From the NCBI GenBank assembly GCA_018223375.1, contig JAGTTS010000001.1:186001-250000 (forward strand): DNA of 64,000 nucleotides. The letters are read 5' to 3'. The notes under the pieces are model-generated. The model saw only the letters and a list, made by a program, of their open reading frames with translations, was not told the DNA's origin and searched no databases. Positions 49,867 to 57,893 of the stretch are shown here, in pieces. The translations under genes were made by a program, and so were the position numbers. Numbering within the stretch: position 1 is the first letter of the stretch; each line of letters opens with the position of its first letter. This DNA is from Clostridiaceae bacterium Marseille-Q3526. GTDB lineage: Bacteria; Bacillota; Clostridia; Lachnospirales; Lachnospiraceae.

Positions 49867-51768
49867 TCAGCTTGCGGGTTCGGGTGGCTGCTTCTTCTTG
49901 ATGAAGTTATACCATTGACCGCCGACGCGCCTTGCGCCCAAAACACCGCCCATGTTGCGCTTGGCGTTCTGTACCGTCCTCTCGGATATTCCGGCTTCGG
50001 CTGCGGCCTTTACAAGGTCCTCGCTGGCAAGCTCTTTCCCGTCTGCAAGCAGGTCAAGTATCAGCCGTTCCGCCTGTTCGGTCTTGGTGGCGGTGTTGCC
50101 GCCCGCGCCGGACAGCAGCTCGTCGGCGGTAATGTCATACTCGCCTATCCACGAAAAGCCCGTTTCCGGGTCAAGGCAAAAGGCTATGGGCTTACCCTCC
50201 GGTGCAAGAGAAGATTTGTCATGGACGATAACGCGCACATTCGGTTCCCGTTTCACGCGCCCGATCAGCAGGACGCTCCTTGCTGCGGCGCGGAAGTCGA
50301 TGGAGCCTAAACCCCGGTAGGCGCTCTGTCCTCCGGCGGCTTTGTTGAGGTGTCCGATTAGGATAACGGCGCACCCGGTACGCTCGGCAATCTCGGCAAG
50401 GCGGCGGAACATGGGGCGTATCTCGTTGGCCTTGTTCATGTCGGTTTTCTCGCCCACATACGCCTGTATGGGGTCAAGGATAATCAGCCGCGCCCCGGTC
50501 TGTCGGATAGCTCTCTCTATGCGCTCATCGGACAGGGAAAGCCCCTGCTTGCTCTCGTCAATGACAAGAATGCGGTCAAGGTCTGCTTCGGCTTCCATAA
50601 GGCGGGGCTTGATGGTGTCGCCCAAACCGTCCTCGGCAGTCTGGTAAATCACATTGAACGGCTCATGCACTGCCATGTGGGGGAACGGCTTGCGGTTGGT
50701 GCAGGCGGCGGCAAGGCGTAGGGCAAAGGTGGTCTTGCCCTCGCCGGGGTTGCCTTGCACAATGGTTACTTTCCCAAAAGGGATATACGGCTCCCATAGC
50801 CATTCAACGGTCTGTGTGTCAACCTCACTCATGCGGATAATCTCGACGGTTTCTTCCTGCGGCGGCTCTTTCAAGCCGTAAACAGCTTCCCGGATATATT
50901 TCCCGTCTGTGATTTCTGCCCGGTGCTGCAATATCTCGTTCCAGTCCTTAAACAGCGGCACAAGGCGGTGGACGGTCAAGCCCTCCGGCACAAGCTCCGC
51001 AAGGCGGCTGCAAGCGTCGTTTCCGGCTTGGTCGCTGTCAAGGCAGAGGTAAACGGTCTTGATGTTCGGACGGTCAGAAAGGAAACGCAATAGGGCTTTT
51101 TCTCCCACGCCGCCCAATGACAAATAGCTCTGCTTCTGCCACGCCTTTTTGAACAGGCAGAGGAAAGAGAGCAGGTCAACGGGGGCTTCAAAGACAAAAA
51201 GCCTGCCGCCCTCGCCCCGGTAGCAGAAATTAAAGGCTTTGTCGCTGCCTTTCACATCAAGCCGGAAGTTTCCCGCCGTTCCCTTGCTGTGGGCGTAGCG
51301 CGGTATTCCGTCCTCGTCCCGCCCCACAAATACGGCGTTGCGGTGGGCTGCGTCCTCGTAAATATCGCCGCGGGCAAAGAAAAAGCCCGTCACATCTTCA
51401 TCAATGCGGCGGGCTGCTGTGAGGTAGTTCCTCGCTGTTCGGTTGTCGTTGTTTGGGGGCGGTAGCTGGAAGTCGGATAGGGACGCGGGGCAAGGTCTGT
51501 CCGGCGGCGGTGCGGCTCCCTTTTCTCCTGTGAGAAGTTCCACGGCTTCGGTGAAGCTCTTGCCGAAAAACTCCATGACAAAATCAACGGGGCCGCCGCC
51601 CTTGCTCTGGCTGTGCCTGTACCATTTGTTTCCCCGGACAGTCAAGCTGTCGTGCCGTTTCCAGCGGTATTCATTTCCGGCGCGGGTAAGCTGCTCGCCC
51701 TGTGATTGCAGGAAAGAAACAAGGTCGGCTTGGTTCGCCCGGTCTATCTGTTCTTGGGTGTAGTACAA
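49867..51768 (-). CDS. DUF3991/TOPRIM primase fused to AAA (RepA-like) helicase
   Basis: A 633-residue replication protein. The N-terminal half has a zinc/primase-like DUF3991 region and a TOPRIM fold (LFVFEAPVDLLSFL, then TVYLCLDSDQAGNDA). The C-terminal half has a RepA-type ATPase with Walker A GNPGEGKTT (about 340-348), Walker B LIILDPIQAYVG and a winged-helix tail. It could start or sustain replication of the mobile circle. The TTG at 51768 is chosen because AAGGAG lies 9 bp upstream; another TTG at 51777 touches that site. Confidence 0.82.
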   Translation of the reverse strand: MYYTQEQIDRANQADLVSFLQSQGEQLTRAGNEYRWKRHDSLTVRGNKWYRHSQSKGGGPVDFVMEFFGKSFTEAVELLTGEKGAAPPPDRPCPASLSDFQLPPPNNDNRTARNYLTAARRIDEDVTGFFFARGDIYEDAAHRNAVFVGRDEDGIPRYAHSKGTAGNFRLDVKGSDKAFNFCYRGEGGRLFVFEAPVDLLSFLCLFKKAWQKQSYLSLGGVGEKALLRFLSDRPNIKTVYLCLDSDQAGNDACSRLAELVPEGLTVHRLVPLFKDWNEILQHRAEITDGKYIREAVYGLKEPPQEETVEIIRMSEVDTQTVEWLWEPYIPFGKVTIVQGNPGEGKTTFALRLAAACTNRKPFPHMAVHEPFNVIYQTAEDGLGDTIKPRLMEAEADLDRILVIDESKQGLSLSDERIERAIRQTGARLIILDPIQAYVGEKTDMNKANEIRPMFRRLAEIAERTGCAVILIGHLNKAAGGQSAYRGLGSIDFRAAARSVLLIGRVKREPNVRVIVHDKSSLAPEGKPIAFCLDPETGFSWIGEYDITADELLSGAGGNTATKTEQAERLILDLLADGKELASEDLVKAAAEAGISERTVQNAKRNMGGVLGARRVGGQWYNFIKKKQPPEPAS

Positions 51769-51783
51769 AAATCTCAACTCCTT

Positions 51784-53292
51784 TCATCGTTCTAAGTCGT
51801 GCCGCTTGGCGCGGGTCTGCTCCGGCTGGTCGGCTTTCAGCGCAATATCAACGCACTTGCGGATATTGTGCAGCTCGGCAACCTCGGCGCGGGTTTCTTT
51901 CAGCTTGGTATATTCCGCTGTTCTCTGCCCGCTGAGAGTGGCGTGCTCTTTTTCCCATTCAGAGATAGGCAAGCTCTTTGTCCCTTTCGGCAGATTTGCA
52001 TGGAGATAGCGGCTCGCTGCGTTCCATAGCGTAAGCTCGGCGCGGTGGGCTTCCTCGTACTTGTCGCGCTTGCTCGTCCAGCCATTTTTCAGCTTTTTCA
52101 GCCCGTCGTGAATGGGCTTGTACTCGGTGTAGTTCTTCCCGTATTCAATCAGCTTTTGCAATTCTTTCATGCGCTTCTCGGCGGTTTTCATGCCCTCCCG
52201 GATAGCGTCGGCTTGGTCGCTGACAGAGGAAAGGGCAGCGTCCAGCTCGTCAAGGGTGGAAATGCCATGCTCGGAAAGATAGTTGACCGCCTTTGCAACG
52301 GTTTTCAGTTCGTCGGCGGTGTGCTGCCTTTGCCAACTCTGCGAATACTTCCGGCTCTTTTCTCTCTGAACGCTTAAATACTTCATCAGCAGATTTGCAA
52401 GGCCGGGGGATTGCGGGGGCTGCTCCGGGGCGGTTTCCCGCGCCTTGAACAGTTCGCCAATCCATTCTTTGAGCTTTCCAATCTGCGCCCGGATTTCCCG
52501 GATAAGGCGGTTTGCTTTTTGGATATTCCGGTTCAGCTCGCCTTTCTCGGTGGCTATGCCTTTCTTCTCCATTTGACAGGCCGCCACGCCCATGTGGACG
52601 GTGGGCAGCTCGTCAATGCCGCGCTCGGCGTTGCTGCGGTGGTCGATGCGCTCCGGGCTTCCGGCGCGTTCAAGGTAGGCGTTTGAAATATCCGCCCATG
52701 CCTTGCGCCATAAAAGCGCGTTGCCCTTGTCGTTCCAGCCGGTCAGGTCAACTTTGCGGGCCTTGTATTTGCCGCTTGGCAAGCGAATACGCTCGCCGTT
52801 TTCATCAAGGTCATATTCCTTTTTGGACTTCGCCGCCCATGCGCCGCGCTCGTCAAGGGGGCGCATGGTAAGCATGATGTGACAATGGGGATTGCCCTTG
52901 CCGGTGTCGTGAATGGCGTAATCAACGCACATTCCTCTGGAAACAAATTGAGAGGAACAGTATTCCCGGACAAGCCGGATCTGTTCCTCTCTGGATAACT
53001 CTATGGGAAGCGCCGCGTCAATCTCTCTGGCAAGCTGGGCGTTCCCGGCTTTCTCGTAAAGCTCCACGCTGTTCCACAAGGTTGAACGGTCAGAGAAAGA
53101 GGGCGGGGCATTGGGCGGCAGTAGGATTTCCGTATGGACAACACCGCCTTTGCGGGTGTAGTCGTGGGTCATTCCGTCCCACTCATTTGTCAACTTTTCG
53201 CCGCTTCGGTAGGCGGCTGCGGCAACGGCTGATTTGCCCTTGCCCCGGCTGACAATGCTGATATTACAATGGTAGATGGCTATGGGTATCAC
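51784..53292 (-). CDS. MobA/MobL family relaxase (MobQ), copy 2
   Basis: A relaxase of about 502 residues. It has the family start IYHCNISIVSRGKGKSAVAA, the Tyr in AAAYRSG, the metal site HDTGKGNPHCHIML and a coiled-coil C-terminal half. It is a distant paralogue of 38668-40113. No ATG exists: GTG at 53292 overlaps GGGAGG, while ATA at 53283 is 8 bp after it. The oriT lies about 210 bp upstream. It follows DUF3847 and precedes the primase-helicase by 15 bp. Confidence 0.9.
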   Translation of the reverse strand: MIPIAIYHCNISIVSRGKGKSAVAAAAYRSGEKLTNEWDGMTHDYTRKGGVVHTEILLPPNAPPSFSDRSTLWNSVELYEKAGNAQLAREIDAALPIELSREEQIRLVREYCSSQFVSRGMCVDYAIHDTGKGNPHCHIMLTMRPLDERGAWAAKSKKEYDLDENGERIRLPSGKYKARKVDLTGWNDKGNALLWRKAWADISNAYLERAGSPERIDHRSNAERGIDELPTVHMGVAACQMEKKGIATEKGELNRNIQKANRLIREIRAQIGKLKEWIGELFKARETAPEQPPQSPGLANLLMKYLSVQREKSRKYSQSWQRQHTADELKTVAKAVNYLSEHGISTLDELDAALSSVSDQADAIREGMKTAEKRMKELQKLIEYGKNYTEYKPIHDGLKKLKNGWTSKRDKYEEAHRAELTLWNAASRYLHANLPKGTKSLPISEWEKEHATLSGQRTAEYTKLKETRAEVAELHNIRKCVDIALKADQPEQTRAKRHDLER

Positions 53293-53491
53293 CTCCCGGA
53301 TAGGATAATAAAACCCGCAAAAATGGTACAGACGCCAACGGCGGGTGTACTGTTTTTGTGGGTGTGCAGGGATAGCCGCGTAAGCGGCGCAAGGGGTGCA
53401 GCCCCTTGTTGCGGCAAAGCCGCCAATGTCGGTCAGAGAGGGAAGCAAGCGGCTTTCTCTCTGTGCCGACAAGCCCTCGGCAGAGCGCACG

Positions 53492-53520
53492 CACCCGTAA
53501 GGGTGTATAAGTGCGCCCTT
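53492..53520 (+). other. oriT with MobQ-type nic site, copy 2
   Basis: CACCC-GTAA-GGGTG hairpin (53492-53505) followed by TATAAGTGCGCCCTT. The nic core TAAGTGCGCCCT and the hairpin-then-nic order match the copy at 40257-40285. It lies between DUF3847 and the relaxase gene. Confidence 0.82.
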
Positions 53521-53533
53521 TGTGCCAAAGGGA

Positions 53534-53830
53534 TTATTCGCTTTTCCCGCCCTTGGTGCGTTTTTTCAGATAAGCCCGCGCTTCCTCGCTCGTCAAGGCA
53601 AGCCGGAGAAAGGCGGCGGCTTCCTCGTCGGTCATGGTCTTGGCTTCCGGCACAATGCTCTCAAAGACCGCACCCCGGACGATCAGCCGATGGCTGCGCG
53701 TCCTGCGTTCCTCTTGGGATAACTTTTGCCGCAACACCTTTTCCCGGTTTTCAAGCTGCCGGATTTTCTTCTTCCCGTCCTCAATCTCGGCTTGCAATTC
53801 CTCGCGGTTTTTTTCTCTCGGTTTCGTCAT
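53534..53830 (-). CDS. DUF3847 family protein, copy 2
   Basis: A 98-residue protein with an N-terminal coiled coil (ELQAEIEDGKKKIRQLENRE) and RRTRSHRLIVRGAVFESIVP, matching RRVRTCRLIERGAILEGIFP of copy 1. ATG at 53830 has AAAGGAGTG upstream. Its place between an rRNA methyltransferase and oriT/relaxase repeats the order DUF3847-oriT-relaxase of copy 1. A relaxosome accessory role is inferred. Confidence 0.78.
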   Translation of the reverse strand: MTKPREKNREELQAEIEDGKKKIRQLENREKVLRQKLSQEERRTRSHRLIVRGAVFESIVPEAKTMTDEEAAAFLRLALTSEEARAYLKKRTKGGKSE

Positions 53831-53863
53831 GGGTGGTCACTCCTTTCTACCTGTCGGCATAGA

Positions 53864-53896
53864 AAAAGGACAGTCGATTTCCTCGGCTGTCCTTTT
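53864..53896. terminator. Bidirectional terminator after the methyltransferase gene
   Basis: AAAAGGACAG (53864-53873) and CTGTCCTTTT (53887-53896), perfect arms with A- and T-runs. It separates the methyltransferase from the mobilization genes. Confidence 0.82.
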
Positions 53897-53961
53897 GATT
53901 AGGGTGTTTGGTTTACTCCGTTCTGCTCAATAAATGGGAATATTAAATATCAATACGCCCT

Positions 53962-54795
53962 TTAATACATTCCTATTAAAACATCAGCTTCGATTGTCAA
54001 ATGTGTGAGAGTACGCCAATCAACGCAATCTTTTTCAACGCAAAAGAGAAGCGGCGTCATTTCAATAAACGACATTCTTTGTTCTGATGACAACTGTACG
54101 GTGGCTGAAACCGTTTCTCTTGAAATGGTTTTAAGATATTTCTCAAAATATTCAACGACAGACTCATTTGAATAATCTGGATTTTTCAAGTGTGCTTGCA
54201 CTTTAGTCCTGATTTCCCTCAAATGATTTTTCGTAGGAATTACTTTCACAACATATCCGTTAGGAGATAGCAATCGCTGAAATTCTTTGTAGTGTGCAGG
54301 CGAAAATATGTCTAAAATACAATCCATACTTCCGTCTTTCAAAGGGATTTTTGATAAGTCAGTAACAAACCACTTCACTGCTTTGCGCTTGTCTTTTTTT
54401 GATGCAATCTGTATTGCCTCCCTTGACAAGTCAAAGGCAAAGATGTTTCGTTCTGTTCTTTGCTGTATCTGCCTTGCATAGAAACCCTCGCCGCAACCAA
54501 CATCTAAAATGTTTCTTATAGATGGCGTATCAGAAATAAACTGTATGATTTTCTCCAACACAACATCATACATGCCATACTCCAAAATTTGGTGCCGGTT
54601 GTCAAAAGACCGCTTGCTGTAGTTGGTTTTGGGCGATGATTTTAACAACAAATTTACATACCCATATCTTGAAATATCAAAGCAATGTCCATGTCTACAA
54701 ATTAGGCTATTGCCTTGTATATCCATTGATTTTGTGCAAATTGGGCATTGAAAATAAACCTTGCTGTCTGCAAAGCGTGATAAATTATTATTCAT
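53962..54795 (-). CDS. RlmA-family 23S rRNA (guanine-N1) methyltransferase
   Basis: A 277-residue SAM-dependent methyltransferase. The RlmA zinc module is Cys17, Cys20, Cys33 and His37/Cys38 (FQCPICTKSM, LICRHGHCFD), and the SAM motif ILDVGCGEGFYA is at 96-107. RlmA proteins methylate G745 or G748 in 23S rRNA; RlmA(II)/TlrB gives tylosin-type macrolide resistance. Here the gene sits on a mobile element behind a leader peptide ending MRLR, so an inducible resistance role is likely. It is AT-richer than its neighbours. ATG has ACGGAGG upstream. Confidence 0.85.
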   Translation of the reverse strand: MNNNLSRFADSKVYFQCPICTKSMDIQGNSLICRHGHCFDISRYGYVNLLLKSSPKTNYSKRSFDNRHQILEYGMYDVVLEKIIQFISDTPSIRNILDVGCGEGFYARQIQQRTERNIFAFDLSREAIQIASKKDKRKAVKWFVTDLSKIPLKDGSMDCILDIFSPAHYKEFQRLLSPNGYVVKVIPTKNHLREIRTKVQAHLKNPDYSNESVVEYFEKYLKTISRETVSATVQLSSEQRMSFIEMTPLLFCVEKDCVDWRTLTHLTIEADVLIGMY

Positions 54796-54832
54796 TTGTT
54801 TTTCCTCCGTAATTACATCTCTGCTTCAATAA

Positions 54833-54870
54833 GCGAGTTATGCAATACGGATAACCGCAACATAACTCGC
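54833..54870 (-). promoter_or_regulatory. Competing hairpins between leader and methyltransferase gene
   Basis: GCGAGTTATG (54833-54842) pairs perfectly with CATAACTCGC (54861-54870). An alternative shorter hairpin, ACCGC with GCGGT, would use part of the same arm in the transcript. The two cannot form together, the arrangement expected for stalling-controlled expression. No T-run follows the long hairpin. Confidence 0.6.
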
Positions 54871-54874
54871 GGTT

Positions 54875-54901
54875 TTATCTTAATCTCATAAATGTAACCA
54901 T
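54875..54901 (-). CDS. Leader peptide MVTFMRLR of the methyltransferase gene
   Basis: ATG at 54901 with GGAGG 7 bp upstream, eight codons, then TAA. It ends in Arg-Leu-Arg, the RLR motif of macrolide-dependent ribosome-stalling leaders such as those of erm and mef/msr genes. The hairpins that follow begin 5 bp after the stop. The reading is direct; drug-dependent stalling is inferred from the motif. Confidence 0.75.
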   Translation of the reverse strand: MVTFMRLR

Positions 54902-54949
54902 TGTGTTGTCCTCCAATCAATTCCGCAGTATTACTCTGCTTTTAGAAAA

Positions 54950-54978
54950 AGTATAGCACAAAACTATGAACATTTCAA
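54950..54978 (-). promoter_or_regulatory. Promoter of the leader-methyltransferase unit
   Basis: TTGAAA (54973-54978), 17 bp, TATACT (54950-54955) with TGC before the -10 box, on the minus strand. It partly overlaps the 3' end of the next gene upstream. Confidence 0.72.
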
Positions 54979-54980
54979 CT

Positions 54981-55277
54981 CTATTTCAGCCTGTCGGCGA
55001 CGTTGCTCTCTCTGGCATACCGCCGCGCCGCTTCCCGCCGTTCCTCGCTGTATGGGGCGGTCAGACGGAAAGAGAAGCGGCCTTTCTCAATGTCAAACTC
55101 CATGCAGCCCGTTTCCGGGTCTGCGTCGGTCTGGCGGCACACATCGGGGTGCTGCTCGGCATAGGCGGCAAGCCGCTTCTTCAAGTCGGTGTTGTGGGTA
55201 CGGATATGGATCAACGGGTCTTTCTCATCAAACCAGATGTCTGTGACCTTTTTTTGCTTGGGAAGCCCTGTTCGCAT
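54981..55277 (-). CDS. Conserved mobile-element protein of unknown function
   Basis: A 98-residue soluble protein without a family name I can give. It starts MRTGLPKQKKVTDIWFDEKD, has PDVCRQTDADPETGCMEFDIEKG in the middle and an RREAARRYARE tail. ATG at 55277 has AAGGAGAG upstream. It follows the TnpW-like gene, in the same direction, within the element inserted in virD4. A role in transfer or replication is only suggested by its company. Confidence 0.6.
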   Translation of the reverse strand: MRTGLPKQKKVTDIWFDEKDPLIHIRTHNTDLKKRLAAYAEQHPDVCRQTDADPETGCMEFDIEKGRFSFRLTAPYSEERREAARRYARESNVADRLK

Positions 55278-55410
55278 AAACTCTCCTTTCTGCGCCCTCG
55301 TTTGGAGAGAGGGGCATTTTTGAGGGAATTTTCCCGGCTCTTGACTTGGGGAAAATGGGGATTTTCAAATAGAAACCGCCCCGGCGAACCATTCTTCGTC
55401 CGGGCGGTTC

Positions 55411-55605
55411 CTATCGCGTGATTTTCGTTTTTTCCGGCTCTTGACCGTCCTGCAAGCTGTCGGCAAGTATCACTTTGAGCAGCTTGTCGCGGAATGTTTC
55501 TGTGCCGCTGTGGTTGAAAAACAACTCCGCAACGATGGTCTGTCCGTCCCTCTGTGTCGTGATAACACTGTCGGGGGATTGAGGTGTCCCGTTCTGTTCT
55601 GCCAT
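55411..55605 (-). CDS. TnpW-like small transposon protein
   Basis: A 64-residue protein whose centre, RDGQTIVAELFFNHSGTETF then DKLLKVILAD, follows the beta-then-helix pattern of TnpW proteins in Tn4451-type elements. No function is established for TnpW. ATG at 55605 has AAAGGAGCCG upstream. It stands between the recombinase gene and the small unknown gene, all in one direction. Confidence 0.55.
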   Translation of the reverse strand: MAEQNGTPQSPDSVITTQRDGQTIVAELFFNHSGTETFRDKLLKVILADSLQDGQEPEKTKITR

Positions 55606-55683
55606 AGGCGGCTCCTTTCTCTGGGTGCAAAAGAGGGATTTCCCGTAGCCCGGAAAATCCCTCTTGGTTGTCAGTATTCGGTT

Positions 55684-57534
55684 TTACTGTGCGGGTGCTG
55701 CGGCGGCTTCCTGTGCCTTTTTCTTTGCCCGGTATTCCCGTGCTTTCATGCGGTCATACTCCCGTCGCTTTTCAAGGTTACGCGCCCGGTACTCCCTTGA
55801 ATACTGCCGGTGGTAGGCGCGGCTCTTTTCCTTTTGGGCTTCCTCGATTTTCTCCCGCATTTGCCGGATTTCCTGCTCCGTTGGCTCTGTAAGCTGTGTC
55901 ACTTCGTTCTCAAATTTGCCGATATAGTTGAAATATATCCCGATGTGCTGAATGGCTTGTTTTGCCCTTTTCTTGTCGCGCTCATGCACTTCAATCCGGC
56001 TGATAAACTCGTTGAGAATGGCGGGGGTCAGGTCGGTAAAGGCAGCGTAGCGTTCCGTCAGCTTCAAAAACTTCTGCGCCCGTCCGCCCGCGTTCTCAAA
56101 AGCGGATAGCTGCTCTTGCAGCTCGGCAAGCTCCGCTTTCAGCGCATAGTATTCTTCTGAATACTTCTGCGACATTTGCTCATAGCGGTCTTGCGGGATC
56201 GTGCCGAGGGCGTTGTCCTCATAGAGCTTGTTCAGCACCTTGTCAATCTGTTCAAGGCGCGTCGTGATTTGCGGGATACGCTTCTGCTGTTTCTTGGTCT
56301 TGTCGGTCTGCTGCATGGCAAGGTTCTTTTTCACTAAGGCTTCAAACTCCGCCCGGTTGCTGATAGAGTAGTCCTCGATTTTCTTCAGCACTTCCGCGAC
56401 GGTCTGCATGAGCAAATCCGCGTCAATGATGTGTGGGGAATGGCACTTGGGGTTTTTGGCTTTCCCCTTGTGGTACTCGCTGCAATAGGCAACGTGCCGC
56501 TTGCCGCCGTTTCTGTAATCTATGCGGATGTGCATTTTTGCGCCGCAATCCTTACAGAAAAGCAAGCCCGACAAAGGGTGGATTTCCCCGTCCCCGTTGG
56601 GGCGTCTGACGGGCGCGTTTTCCAAAATCCGCTGTGCGGTTTCAAAGTCGGCGCGGCCAATAATCGGCTCATGCACATTTTCGGTTATCTGCCATTGGCT
56701 CCGGTCTACATAGTGGTTCCGCTTGTCCCGGAAATGCTTTGTAGTCTTGAAGTTGACTACATCGCCGCAATACTCCTGCCGCGTAAGGATATGGGTCAAG
56801 GTGGCTTTGTTCCACTTGTAGCGGTTATCCTCATTGAGCGCCTTGTTTTTACACGTTCCCCGTCCCCGGTCTTTCATGTAGAAAGTGGGGGTAGGGATTT
56901 GCTCGTTTTTCAGATATACGGCGATTTGGTTGCGGTTCTTCCCGCCGATAAACAAACGGAAAATAAGGCGCACAACCTCGGCGGCTTCCTCGTCGATTAT
57001 CCAAAAATCCTTGTTGTCCGGGTCTTTGACATAGCCGTAGGGGGCTTCGGTGGCAATCGGCTTTCCGCTCATGCCTTTGGTCTTAATGCCCGTTTTCACT
57101 TTCTTGCTGATGTCCTTTGCGTACCACTCCGACATGATGTTGATAAAGGGCGCAAACTCCAATGTGTCGGGCTTCTCGCTGTCAATGCCGTTGTTGACCG
57201 CGATAAAACGCACGTTGTTCCGTCTGAATATCTCCATAGCGTTGCCGACTTGGAGATAGTCGCGCCCCCAGCGGGTAAGGTCTTTCATAATGCAAACGCC
57301 GATTTTCCCGTTTTCAACGTCCTCCATCATGCGGGAGTAGGCAGAACGGTCAAAAAATCTGCCGCTTTCATCGTCGTCGATGTAGTGCCGGATATTCGTC
57401 AGCCGCTGCCCTCTGGCGTAGTTCTCCAAAAAGATTTTCTGGTTCTGTATGCTGTTGCTCTCGCCGCCGTCCCTGTCCTCGTCCCCTACGGAAAGACGGG
57501 AGTAAAGGGCTGTGATTTTGTTGTAATCATTCAT
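55684..57534 (-). CDS. Large serine recombinase of the element in virD4
   Basis: A 616-residue recombinase, evidently the enzyme that inserted this element. The resolvase domain has Ser15 in YSRLSVGDED and KDLTRWGRDYL; the recombinase domain starts near EAPYGYVKDP; the zinc ribbon is CKDCGAKM...YCSEYHKGKAKNPKC; a long coiled coil and a basic tail follow. ATG at 57534 has AGGAGG 8 bp upstream; longer in-frame starts are rejected. The element border lies 56 bp upstream of this start. Confidence 0.93.
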   Translation of the reverse strand: MNDYNKITALYSRLSVGDEDRDGGESNSIQNQKIFLENYARGQRLTNIRHYIDDDESGRFFDRSAYSRMMEDVENGKIGVCIMKDLTRWGRDYLQVGNAMEIFRRNNVRFIAVNNGIDSEKPDTLEFAPFINIMSEWYAKDISKKVKTGIKTKGMSGKPIATEAPYGYVKDPDNKDFWIIDEEAAEVVRLIFRLFIGGKNRNQIAVYLKNEQIPTPTFYMKDRGRGTCKNKALNEDNRYKWNKATLTHILTRQEYCGDVVNFKTTKHFRDKRNHYVDRSQWQITENVHEPIIGRADFETAQRILENAPVRRPNGDGEIHPLSGLLFCKDCGAKMHIRIDYRNGGKRHVAYCSEYHKGKAKNPKCHSPHIIDADLLMQTVAEVLKKIEDYSISNRAEFEALVKKNLAMQQTDKTKKQQKRIPQITTRLEQIDKVLNKLYEDNALGTIPQDRYEQMSQKYSEEYYALKAELAELQEQLSAFENAGGRAQKFLKLTERYAAFTDLTPAILNEFISRIEVHERDKKRAKQAIQHIGIYFNYIGKFENEVTQLTEPTEQEIRQMREKIEEAQKEKSRAYHRQYSREYRARNLEKRREYDRMKAREYRAKKKAQEAAAAPAQ

Positions 57535-57581
57535 GTGCATATCCTCCTGTGCGTCCATATAGGCTTCCTTTACACTTAAAA

Positions 57582-57893
57582 TTATGCACTCCAACGGGCA
57601 GAGCCATACTCCATGCCGTGACGGTACTTCTTGGCGTTTTTACTTTTGAGGTACACCGCCAGACGCAGGCCAGCACCGCAGCACAGCCCCACCAGCAGAT
57701 CCAACGGGTGCAGGCTGGGCCAGAAACTTTGCAGCGCCCCAGGCAGGACAGCAAACAGGGAAAGGAATTTCTCTGAAGCATTTGCCCCCTGAGCCAGTCG
57801 CCATGCCTCCCCGAAATTAGTAGCAAACAGCCCCATCAGGAGATAGGGCAGATTCAGCAAAACGAGCTTTTTGATGTCAAACTGCTTTTTCAT
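57582..57893 (-). pseudogene. N-terminal fragment of virD4-like coupling protein gene
   Basis: The frame reads MKKQFDIKKLVLLNLPYLLM with two membrane helices (about 10-32 and 58-80), then YLKSNAKKYRHGMEYGSARW-type text, the N-terminus of VirD4/TcpA-like proteins of Firmicute conjugative elements. At GSARW it enters the inserted element and stops three codons later. The rest of the gene continues at 49771. It overlaps the PcfB stop by 4 bp, the normal pcfB-virD4 order. Confidence 0.85.

Larger units (their letters stand above)
49772..57590. mobile_element. Mobilizable serine-recombinase element inserted in virD4 (7,819 bp)
   Basis: Both flanks are virD4: ...GSARW on the right and GAREDI on the left. 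A GG dinucleotide (plus-strand CC at 49770-49771 and 57591-57592) lies at both borders. Removing the element with one GG restores GCC CGT TGG GGA GCC CGT, an unbroken frame, which is how large serine recombinases leave a 2-bp core. Contents: primase-helicase, MobA/L relaxase, oriT, DUF3847, RlmA-like methyltransferase with leader, small unknown, TnpW-like, recombinase. Confidence 0.85.
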
